Assembly (NCBI GenBank): GCA_041305385.1
Contig: JBFYLO010000067.1
Span: 1-30,532 of the forward strand
Length of the DNA: 30,532 bases
From: JAKAKT01 sp041305385
Lineage (GTDB): Archaea; Micrarchaeota; Micrarchaeia; Burarchaeales; JAKAKT01
Direction: 5' to 3'
Each line of letters opens with the position of its first letter. The stretch's first letter is position 1. The notes beneath the pieces were generated by a model. That model was not told where the DNA came from. It saw only the letters and a program-made list of their open reading frames with translations, and made no database searches. A program made the translations under genes and the position numbers. Of this stretch, positions 6,850-13,342 are shown piece after piece.

Positions 6850-6920
6850 TGGTGCAGGGTCTTAAGGGGCAGCGAGCCTCCAGCCGATTTAGCTCGTGAG
6901 AGTTCACGGTTTTGGCACCA
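6850..6920. other. Structured 71-nt segment after the ATPase gene
   Basis: An outer stem TGGTGC (6850-6855) / GCACCA (6915-6920) encloses two inner hairpins: GAGC (6874-6877) / GCTC (6892-6895), and GTGA (6896-6899) / TCAC (6904-6907). The second hairpin is followed by GGTTTT, so it could act as a terminator. The length and the ACCA end recall a tRNA, but there is no T-loop or anticodon arm. The 6786-6996 gap has no supported coding sequence. Confidence 0.3.
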
Positions 6921-6971
6921 CTACTCCGCACGTAACTTGACTACGTTAAGTAGCTTCTGACATACAATTAA
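6920..6971 (+). repeat. Boundary repeat copy 7, divergent (core 6952-6971)
   Basis: The core reads AGCTTCTGACAT and then departs (ACAATTAA). TACTCC and GTAA in the upstream part stand at the same distances from the core as in copy 3. The inverted repeat CTTGAC (6936-6941) / GTTAAG (6945-6950), with one G-T pair, ends right at TAGC. This is the last copy seen; none occurs in the remaining 23.5 kb. Confidence 0.65.
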
Positions 6972-6996
6972 TATTCCCCAAAATCGAGGCGAACAA

Positions 6997-7134
6997 ATGA
7001 CAAAATACAGGTGCACGGTCTGCGGATATATCTACGATGAGGAAAAGGAAGGCAAGAAATGGGAAGACCTTCCTTCGGACTGGGTTTGCCCGCTCTGCGG
7101 CGTTCCGAAAGACATGTTCGAGAAAGTTTCATAG
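6997..7134 (+). CDS. Rubredoxin
   Basis: A 45-residue rubredoxin. The two metal-binding knuckles are C-TV-CG at residues 6-10 and C-PL-CG at 31-35, and together they hold one iron in a FeCys4 site. The conserved GYIYDEE and the WEDLPSDWVCPLCGV block are typical of the family. It is slightly shorter than common rubredoxins (about 52-54 residues), with a shorter loop between the knuckles. It acts as a one-electron carrier in the cytoplasm, often with superoxide reductase, rubrerythrin or other oxygen-defence enzymes, none of which is seen here. The ATG has GAGGCGA a few bases upstream. The gene lies right of boundary repeat 7. Confidence 0.95.
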   Translation: MTKYRCTVCGYIYDEEKEGKKWEDLPSDWVCPLCGVPKDMFEKVS

Positions 7135-7247
7135 CTTTCTTGCATCACTCTCCCAAACCGCACTCCGGGAATACCAATATTAACATCCCAACCCCACATA
7201 CTGGGTGCAGCAGAGAATCGGAGATAACAGACAGGTGGTGGTTGTGG

Positions 7248-7910
7248 ATGAAAAATGCTAAAATGGCGATTGCAGCCCTAGTTATTTTCTCATTCGCATT
7301 GGGCCTTTATTTCTATGACCGGATGCCCGAATCCATCGCCTCCCACTGGAATGCCCGGGGGCAGGTTGACGGCTACATGCCGAAGTTCTGGGGCGTCTTC
7401 TTCATGCCCCTGTTGTCCGTTTTCCTTGCAGCCCTATTCATAATCATACCCCTGATTGACCCGATGAAGAAAAACATCGAAGATTTCAGGGATTATTACG
7501 ACAAATTCATACTCCTCGTACTGGCCTTCATGCTCTACATATACGCGCTCACCCTTGCCTGGAACCTCGGTTACAAACTCAACATGCTCGCATTCATGTC
7601 CCCGGGCTTCGCCATTCTCTTTTACTACTCCGGGGTGATGATGGAGCACGCGAAGGTGAACTGGTTCATCGGGATTCGGACCCCCTGGACGATGAGCAGT
7701 GAAAGGGTTTGGAAGAAGACCCACGCCCTCGGTGCAAAACTGTTCAAGGCGTCCGGAGCATTAGCAATCCTTGGCGCATTCGCAGGCGACTATGCAATCC
7801 TCTTCGTGATGGTTCCGGTTGTCCTGGGCTCGCTCTACCTGTTCGTCTACTCCTACCTGGAATTCCAGAATGAGCAGAAAGAGAAAGGAAAAAAACCGAA
7901 GAAAAGATGA
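7248..7910 (+). CDS. SdpI/DUF1648 family membrane protein
   Basis: A 220-residue protein with about six membrane segments. The N-terminal RMPESIASHWNARGQVDGYM, at about residues 25-44, is the DUF1648 signature. NWFIGIRTPWTMSSERVWKKTH in the second half is the SdpI signature. SdpI of Bacillus protects against the toxic peptide SdpC and takes part in signalling, but archaeal members have no known toxin partner and none is visible here. The chosen ATG at 7248 has GGTGG upstream; the frame stays open further upstream, into the rubredoxin gene in another frame, which is not credible coding. The end lies 4 bp from the end of the convergent DUF4389 gene. The 7135-7247 gap holds no repeat core and no other gene. 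Confidence 0.88.
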   Translation: MKNAKMAIAALVIFSFALGLYFYDRMPESIASHWNARGQVDGYMPKFWGVFFMPLLSVFLAALFIIIPLIDPMKKNIEDFRDYYDKFILLVLAFMLYIYALTLAWNLGYKLNMLAFMSPGFAILFYYSGVMMEHAKVNWFIGIRTPWTMSSERVWKKTHALGAKLFKASGALAILGAFAGDYAILFVMVPVVLGSLYLFVYSYLEFQNEQKEKGKKPKKR

Positions 7911-7914
7911 CTGC

Positions 7915-8199
7915 TTACGCGCCCTCGGGCATAATCGGCGGCCTCTCTTCAGTCAGCAAGTACAGGTACGAGTTCATCGCAACCATGTACTCCATATACA
8001 ACCTAATATACTTCTGCAGGGTTGCGTGCCTCTTCCTGGTGAAGAGAATGTGGAGCCACTGTCCAACCATGCAGATGCCGCTCACGATGCCCAGGACCCA
8101 TATCACTAAGGCCATCGGTATCCAGTAAACGAATCTTACCAGTAATTCCATCCTCGAAGCAGGCTCGGCGTAATCGACCGAATATTTAACAGTTTTCAT
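7915..8199 (-). CDS. DUF4389 membrane protein
   Basis: A 94-residue protein with the features of DUF4389. One long hydrophobic stretch or a hairpin of two membrane segments lies at about residues 20-53. It is followed by a basic turn (FTRKRH), an aromatic amphipathic part (YIRLYMEYMVAMNSYLYLLTEERPP) and a short proline-rich end. The LTEERPP ending is a family hallmark. The function is unknown. The ATG at 8199 has GGTGAT five bases upstream on the minus strand. It converges on the SdpI-like gene with a 4-bp gap, so the two transcripts probably overlap at their ends. Confidence 0.82.
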   Translation of the reverse strand: MKTVKYSVDYAEPASRMELLVRFVYWIPMALVIWVLGIVSGICMVGQWLHILFTRKRHATLQKYIRLYMEYMVAMNSYLYLLTEERPPIMPEGA

Positions 8200-8240
8200 T
8201 CAATCACCGAAAAATAAGCACGGCGCCATTTAATTAAACT

Positions 8241-8273
8241 CCCTGCGGTTCGGAGGGCCACAGCCGAGATTCG
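8241..8273 (+). repeat. Duplicated 3' end of tRNA-His (att-like)
   Basis: This 33-bp stretch repeats 8369-8400, the 3' part of the tRNA-His gene with its trailer. There is one 1-bp gap near the left end and then 27 identical bases (8247-8273 and 8374-8400). It covers the acceptor 3' strand, T stem and part of the T loop, plus about nine bases past the tRNA. Integrases of archaeal elements recombine at just such tRNA 3' halves. No integrase is seen. Confidence 0.75.
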
Positions 8274-8293
8274 TCGGGGGGTCAGGAGGACAT

Positions 8294-8375
8294 TATTTTC
8301 GCTCGAGCGAAAATATGCCCATTTTTGCTTGGGCAAAAATAGGGCCCTGAAACCTAGGGGGGTGTCCCCCCTGGG
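8294..8375. other. Three consecutive hairpins between the tRNA 3' copies
   Basis: A perfect 22-bp palindrome centred on CGCTCGAGCG spans 8294-8315. ATTTTTGC (8321-8328) / GCAAAAAT (8333-8340) form an 8-bp hairpin, with CCC and GGG flanking it. CCTAGGGGGG (8353-8362) / CCCCCCTGGG (8366-8375) form a third with a TGT loop and one wobble pair. They may terminate tRNA transcription or be the ends of a small element. The 8200-8382 gap has no coding sequence. Confidence 0.6.
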
Positions 8376-8382
8376 TTCGGAG

Positions 8383-8524
8383 GGCCACAGCCGAGATTCG
8401 AACTCGGGCTAAGGGCTTTCTGCAGGAAAGACGCGTTCTTTCTTTTTTCCAAGGTTTTTTCTTTCTTTCAAGAAAGAAAAAAGCTTTCCACAGGCCCCCG
8501 TGCTACCATTACACCACCGTGGCC
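8383..8524 (-). tRNA. tRNA-His (GTG) with a 70-nt intron
   Basis: Exon 1 is 8488-8524 and exon 2 is 8383-8417 on the minus strand; the intron is 8418-8487. The extra 5' G (position -1) is encoded at 8524 and faces C73 at 8383, the identity pair of tRNA-His. The acceptor stem is GCCACGG / CTGTGGC. The anticodon stem GGGGC / GCCCT holds the loop CTGTGGA with anticodon GTG. The T arm is CCGAG-TTCGAAT-CTCGG. CCA is not encoded. The intron sits between G37 and A38, the canonical archaeal site. GGAAAG at the 5' junction pairs with CTTTCC near the 3' junction, which would bring the splice sites together as in a bulge-helix-bulge. The intron core is a long hairpin of T6CTTTCTT and its complement. Confidence 0.93.
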
Positions 8525-8546
8525 AACTCCAGTATTCCTGAATCTC

Positions 8547-8560
8547 AATATATAAAAAAG
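8547..8560 (-). promoter_or_regulatory. TATA box of tRNA-His
   Basis: On the minus strand the sequence reads CTTTTTTATATATT, centred about 29 nt before the 5' end of the tRNA at 8524. This is the normal archaeal distance for a TATA box. Confidence 0.6.
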
Positions 8561-8600
8561 CGATGCTGCCTGCAAACGCGTTCTCGAAATTCCAGAAAGA

Positions 8601-8609
8601 TTAAAAAAG
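8601..8609 (+). promoter_or_regulatory. Putative TATA box of the surface-complex operon
   Basis: TTAAAAAAG lies about 30 nt before the GTG at 8636, which has no clear ribosome binding site. This would make the first transcript of the long operon leaderless. The box is weak and the call is positional. No other promoter is obvious inside the operon, where gaps are at most about 20 bp. Confidence 0.4.
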
Positions 8610-8635
8610 CACCCGTCTCATGTAGTAATGTGCGG

Positions 8636-11600
8636 GTGAATCGAGGGGCCCTACTGGCATTCTTTTTGCTCCTATTGCCAGCATTTGCCTTCTCCCAATG
8701 CAACCGCAACAACATCTGCGAACCGCAATACAGCGAATCTGACGCCTCCTGCCTGCAGGATTGCACCTGCTTCATCAATACAATCTGCGATTACCCCACC
8801 GAGAACTTCGGGAGTTGCGCCGACTGCTCCTGCAACGGCGACGGGAACTGCGACCCCCCCGGGGAGACGATGTTCTCCTGCCCTTCAGACTGCCCCTGCG
8901 ACAGGGACGGGTTCTGCGAGCCTTACCGGGGCGAGAGCATCCTAACGTGTCCCCAGGACTGCACGTGCAATTTCAATACGATATGCCAGTCCCCCAATGA
9001 GACAGTCGAAACCTGCTCCGACTGCACCTGCAATTTAAACGGAATCTGCGAGCCCCCGCTTGAACGAATCGGAACCTGCTCAGACTGCATCTGCAATTGC
9101 GGGGATGACTGTAATGCTGCTGGCGTGTTCTGCGACTCCCCAAGGGAAGTCATCGAATACTGCGACTCCTGCAGATGCGATAACGACGGGAGGTGCGAGC
9201 CCCCGCGCGAGAACTGCTACTCCTGCCCAGGGGATTGCGACTGCTGCACCAATGACTGGAGGAGAAATGATGGATGCATTTTCGAAATGGGCGAATGTTC
9301 GCCCTTGAGTCCCAACTACTGCGATGAGGACTGCCCTAGTGCCTGCTGCGACCGGGATGAGATGTGCGAACCTGCCCTCGGGGAGACAAGCGCTTGCGGT
9401 GATGACTGCTATTGCGATAACGATGGGAGGTGCGAACCCCCGCGCGAAGCGATAGGCACTTGCGGTGACTGCACCTGCAACTTAAACGGCATTTGCGAGC
9501 CCAGGAGGGAGGCGGTCGGCGCATGCTCCGACTGCACCTGCAATTTCAATGGTCTCTGCGAGCCCCTGTTAGGAGAGAACACGACCGCCTGCCGGGACTG
9601 CCAATGCGACAATGACGGGCGCTGCGATTATCCATTCGAATGGATAAGCCTAGCAGATTCGTCTGGCACAGGAATTTGCACCGACTGCCTCGCCTGCGAT
9701 GTCGACGGGACCTGCGACAGCCAGGAGAACTGCAACACCTGCCCCCTCGAATGCCTATCCTGCTGCGGCAACCGCCTCTGCGAGCCTGCCTTAGGCGAGA
9801 CTTTGGCGTGTTCAGACTGCGCATGTTACGAGAACAGCGTATGCGCCTACCCTCGCGAGACCCCAGAGCTATGTCCAGAGGACTGCCGATGCAACAACGA
9901 CGGAGTTTGCAACGACCAGTCCATCTTCCCCCGCGGCACAATCCTTCGCGGGAGGGAGAACTCCACCTGGTGCGGGGACTGCACATGCAACAACAATGGG
10001 GTCTGCGACTCCCCAACCGAGACTCGCGCTTCATGCCCCTCTGATTGCATCTGCATCGACAACGACCAGTGCGATTTCCCGAAGGAAAACTGCCTCGTCT
10101 GCAACGACTGCGAGTGCTGCGAGCCCGACTTTGACGATGACGGGGACAGGGTTTGCATGCCCTTCCTGGGCGAGAATTCCCTAACCTGCCCTGCTGACTG
10201 CGGCTCCTCCTGCGGGAACGGCGTCTGCCAGCTAGGACCTCCATTCAATGAATACAGCGGGAACTGCCCGGAGGACTGCTATTGCAATGACCTAATATGC
10301 GAAGCAGATGTTGATGAAGTGATTTGCGAGGAACGCTGTAGCGAGTTCGCAGGCTATTGCCATGACTTCTGCCGAGAAGTTTCCCGTTTGACTGATGAGA
10401 ACTGCCAGACCTGTCCAGAGGACTGCAGCTCCTGCCCCTGCACTTGCGGGCGATACGGATGCCAGAACGAGGGCACCGGCTACCCCGGGTGCAGCGAGAC
10501 GTGCCTCAATTGCATGGGTGACTGCCCCAGTTGCGACAGCGACGGCGCCTGCCTTCCAGAACTCGGCGAGAACTGCCAGACTGCACCTGAAGACTGCGCC
10601 CCCTGCCCCGCATACTGTGGGGATGGGAGGTGCGATGATGAGATTCCCCCCTGGCCACTCCCACCTACTCCACCGGAGACCCCAATCACCTGCCCGCTTG
10701 ACTGCAGCACCTGCGGTCCTGTCGGAGGAGTGCGGACGTGTGAGCCTGAAGCGGGCGAGAACTGCCAGACATGCCCAGGCGACTGCGGCATCTGCCCCTC
10801 CTGCAATTTCGACAATGCCGATTCCGTCTGCCCTGCCGCGCTTCCTGAAATCCAGAGGAACTGCACGATGTATTACTGCGACCCGCAGGATAACAAGTGC
10901 GTCTACGATATGCTCTCCTTTCACGGAAGGCCTTGCGGGAATGAGAAAGCCCCATATTATGATGAATGCCATGTCGATGTCTGCATAAATGGCGTTTGTG
11001 TCTACAACTCCTCCATAGACAGCAGCAATCCCCAGTCAGCAGGGGGCTTGCCCCCGCTTTTGGCGTCCGATGCCCCCTGGCTCAGGGGAGAGTGCCTTTT
11101 CAACACAACAAGCAACGATTTCGACTTTAACCAATCTGAAATTCATCCATTCTGCGGCCACTGGGGCTGCGAGGCCCCCACCGAGGACCCCACCACCTGC
11201 TGCGAGGACTGCGGATGCCCTGAGGGCAGCATATGTAGGGGGGGCAGGTGCCAGCCCATCTATCCTCCTGTCCCAGCCACCTGCAGCACTAGTGTCCCTA
11301 TCCCGGGTCCAAATACGTGCGACAAAGGCGAAGACCTCTACAACTGCCCTGCTGACTGCCGGGGCTGGTACAACTGGGTTCCAATTACCCTAGTTGCCCT
11401 TCTCATAGGCTATTTCCTAGCCGCCCTTGCCTACATGGCATCGCAGTTAATCGGCTCGCCAGATCTCCACGCATGGGCGAAGAACGAGCTCTACGAAACT
11501 TCAGTGTCCGCCCTCTTCGTTGGCCTTGCCGTTTCGGCCATAGGTTTCCTCTCGCTCCTCTCTCTCCAGCTCATAGGAGTCGATTACCAGGTGGCTGCAA

Positions 11601-12451
11601 ACAATTACATCTACCTCCTTTCAGCCGACCTCATGCACGTCTATGCGTTGATAACAAAGGGCATTTTTACCATGGGCCTCTTAAGTTATCTCACATTCAG
11701 CTTCTCAACCCCAAATGCCCCTCTACCAGTCATGATTGGGGTAACCGGTTCAATCACGCCTTTCGGAGGAATGAACCTCCTTTCCAACAATCTGATAATG
11801 GTTTCGAATGTCCTTTCCTTTGCAATCATCTCAGTGGTCGGGCAAAAGGTGGTGCTCGATTTCATAATGCAGGTCGGTTTCAGGTTCCTGCTCCCAGTGG
11901 CGATATTCCTAAGGTGTTTCACGCTTACCCGCAAGCTCGGCGCGACCCTCATGGCCGTGGCAATCGGCGTCTACATAGTCTATCCGATGACGCTGGTCAT
12001 GAATGCACAAATATACGCTTCGGTTCCGAAGATACCGCAAGAAGAGTACAACAGCAGCCTGCTCCCGCTCAATGATTTCAACATCGGCGCATGGGCCGAA
12101 CTTTTCATGGGCCCGAATTTCGGAAAGTGGTGCGCCCACTGGTACGACTGGCTCTGGATGTGCTGGCTCTTCGCCATACTGGAATGGGTAATCAATTTCA
12201 TCAAGGCGCTGTTCCTGGCAATCGCGTTCATAATAAAAGTGATGGTCATTGTGATGAGGCACGGGACAGCCGAGGTGACTGCAGCAGGTTTCGATTATTA
12301 CGCTTCCATGATGCCATGGGCAATGCAGCCAGTGGCAGCGGCGTTCCTGTTCCCGATTCTCGACATAATAATCGTTATAACGGCAATAAGGAGCCTCTCC
12401 GAGGCAATGGGAGGGGACGTCAGGATAACCGGGCTTGCGGAATTCATATAG
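8636..12451 (+). CDS. Cysteine-rich ectodomain fused to a polytopic membrane domain
   Basis: This 1271-residue protein opens the operon. The start is the GTG at 8636 (or 8630), directly before the signal peptide GALLAFFLLLLPAFAFS. The frame upstream runs through the tRNA and is not coding. Residues from about 20 to 905 are very rich in cysteine, with well over 100. They repeat units of about 25-28 residues of the form C-x-C-N-x-D-G-x-C-E-P-P-x-E, four or five residues, C-x-x-D-C, which suggests a long disulfide-bonded, possibly calcium-binding rod. From about residue 910, WYNWVPITLVALL starts a domain with seven or eight membrane segments. This domain carries the signatures shared with the next five genes: LAYMASQ, WAKNEL, ITPFG, LPVAIFLRCFTLTRKLGA, GVYIVYP and SEAMGGD near the end. 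It resembles VirB6/TrbL proteins in layout only. The rod would be extracytoplasmic. Not recognised as a named family. Confidence 0.85.
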   Translation: MNRGALLAFFLLLLPAFAFSQCNRNNICEPQYSESDASCLQDCTCFINTICDYPTENFGSCADCSCNGDGNCDPPGETMFSCPSDCPCDRDGFCEPYRGESILTCPQDCTCNFNTICQSPNETVETCSDCTCNLNGICEPPLERIGTCSDCICNCGDDCNAAGVFCDSPREVIEYCDSCRCDNDGRCEPPRENCYSCPGDCDCCTNDWRRNDGCIFEMGECSPLSPNYCDEDCPSACCDRDEMCEPALGETSACGDDCYCDNDGRCEPPREAIGTCGDCTCNLNGICEPRREAVGACSDCTCNFNGLCEPLLGENTTACRDCQCDNDGRCDYPFEWISLADSSGTGICTDCLACDVDGTCDSQENCNTCPLECLSCCGNRLCEPALGETLACSDCACYENSVCAYPRETPELCPEDCRCNNDGVCNDQSIFPRGTILRGRENSTWCGDCTCNNNGVCDSPTETRASCPSDCICIDNDQCDFPKENCLVCNDCECCEPDFDDDGDRVCMPFLGENSLTCPADCGSSCGNGVCQLGPPFNEYSGNCPEDCYCNDLICEADVDEVICEERCSEFAGYCHDFCREVSRLTDENCQTCPEDCSSCPCTCGRYGCQNEGTGYPGCSETCLNCMGDCPSCDSDGACLPELGENCQTAPEDCAPCPAYCGDGRCDDEIPPWPLPPTPPETPITCPLDCSTCGPVGGVRTCEPEAGENCQTCPGDCGICPSCNFDNADSVCPAALPEIQRNCTMYYCDPQDNKCVYDMLSFHGRPCGNEKAPYYDECHVDVCINGVCVYNSSIDSSNPQSAGGLPPLLASDAPWLRGECLFNTTSNDFDFNQSEIHPFCGHWGCEAPTEDPTTCCEDCGCPEGSICRGGRCQPIYPPVPATCSTSVPIPGPNTCDKGEDLYNCPADCRGWYNWVPITLVALLIGYFLAALAYMASQLIGSPDLHAWAKNELYETSVSALFVGLAVSAIGFLSLLSLQLIGVDYQVAANNYIYLLSADLMHVYALITKGIFTMGLLSYLTFSFSTPNAPLPVMIGVTGSITPFGGMNLLSNNLIMVSNVLSFAIISVVGQKVVLDFIMQVGFRFLLPVAIFLRCFTLTRKLGATLMAVAIGVYIVYPMTLVMNAQIYASVPKIPQEEYNSSLLPLNDFNIGAWAELFMGPNFGKWCAHWYDWLWMCWLFAILEWVINFIKALFLAIAFIIKVMVIVMRHGTAEVTAAGFDYYASMMPWAMQPVAAAFLFPILDIIIVITAIRSLSEAMGGDVRITGLAEFI

Positions 12452-12460
12452 GTGTGAAAA

Positions 12461-13342
12461 ATGGCGGTGTACGGTTGCAGCGTCTCGAGCGATTATTTCC
12501 AATGGATTCCCATAGTCAGCATACTGGTTCTCATAACTTTTTTCGTGATATCCATCGTCTACATGCTCTCCCAGTTCCTGAAGAGACCGGATTGGGCTTA
12601 CTGGGCGAAAAGCGAGATGTGGCAGACAATCATTGCATGCATTCTTGTCGGGGGCATATTCGCCATTACCGGACTAGCCTGTGTTATAGCTGAAAACCTG
12701 GCGGGAGGCGACCCATTTTTCATCTCCGACAGATACCTGCACAACCTCGTGTGGAACAAGGTAGTGCCAGCAGTCGACAATCTGTTCAAGCTGTCCTTCC
12801 AGGCGCAGAAGGAATCCGTTTACACGACTGCAATGGTCAGCTGCTCCTTCGGGGTCTGCTTCCAGCCACACGCAGGACTGGCGACGCTCAGCTATAATTT
12901 TGAGACAATGGCAGCGCTCATAACTCCTTTCGGCGCAAGCCTCCTTTTCCAAAAACTATTCCTCCAGTTCATAAAAGAAATCGCGTTCTCCATCATCCTC
13001 CCGATAGGGCTGATACTCAAGGTATTCCCGTTCACCAGGGACGCTGGGGCCTTCCTAATCGCCGCAGCCCTAGCATTCTATGTGGTCTTTCCATTAACCT
13101 ATGTTTTCAACCAGATGCTCATGTACGAGGTCATGCAGGACCCGATGGTGGTCGGCTGGTGCGACCCAGGGATAGCCAACACTTCAGGCCTCGGCTATTC
13201 CATGTGCCAATCCCTCAGCACAATCGGCCAGATTCTTCCCCAGGCAGTGTTCCTGCCGGCCCTTAACATGATTATCACAGTCTCGTTCATGCAGGCTTTC
13301 TCAAAACTTCTTTCCAGGGATTACCAGGAGGATTTCATATGA
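12461..13342 (+). CDS. Polytopic membrane protein, paralogue 2 of 6
   Basis: This 293-residue protein is essentially the bare membrane domain of the paralogue set. The first segment (IPIVSILVLITFFVISIVYML) is followed by WAYWAKSEMWQTIIACIL, a variable extracytoplasmic loop of about 75 residues with a few cysteines, then LITPFGASLLF, LPIGLILKVFPFTRDAGAFLIA and AFYVVFPLTYV. The second outer loop (about 220-250) contains a C...C pair. LPALNMIITVSFMQAFSKLLS ends the protein. The ATG has AGGTG upstream, starting at the last base of the stop codon of the preceding gene, so the two are translated together. It has no large extra domain. Function unknown; it probably assembles with its paralogues in the membrane. 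Confidence 0.85.
   Translation: MAVYGCSVSSDYFQWIPIVSILVLITFFVISIVYMLSQFLKRPDWAYWAKSEMWQTIIACILVGGIFAITGLACVIAENLAGGDPFFISDRYLHNLVWNKVVPAVDNLFKLSFQAQKESVYTTAMVSCSFGVCFQPHAGLATLSYNFETMAALITPFGASLLFQKLFLQFIKEIAFSIILPIGLILKVFPFTRDAGAFLIAAALAFYVVFPLTYVFNQMLMYEVMQDPMVVGWCDPGIANTSGLGYSMCQSLSTIGQILPQAVFLPALNMIITVSFMQAFSKLLSRDYQEDFI

Noticed and set aside
6850..6920. A tRNA gene
   Set aside because: There is no T-loop (TTCRANY), no D-arm signature and no anticodon stem of proper size.
487..6971. CRISPR array
   Set aside because: The copies are 0.5-1.6 kb apart with whole genes between them. There are no regular spacers and no cas genes.
487..6971. Canonical bacterial integron attC sites
   Set aside because: No consistent RYYYAAC and GTTRRRY boxes are found at the copies. 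GTTAAGT appears only in copy 7. No integron integrase is encoded in the window.
7248..8199. A bacteriocin-immunity pair made by the SdpI-like and DUF4389 genes
   Set aside because: They are convergent, not co-transcribed, and no toxin peptide gene is visible near them.
8519..8635. Extension of the first operon gene upstream to an ATG at 8519
   Set aside because: The stretch overlaps the tRNA-His gene and both promoters and reads as basic, low-quality sequence. The signal peptide starts at the GTG at 8636.
9546..10972. Long open frames opposite to and beside the cysteine-rich genes
   Set aside because: They are arginine-, alanine- or serine-rich mirror frames caused by the biased codons of the cysteine repeats. 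They have no start signals or recognisable domains.
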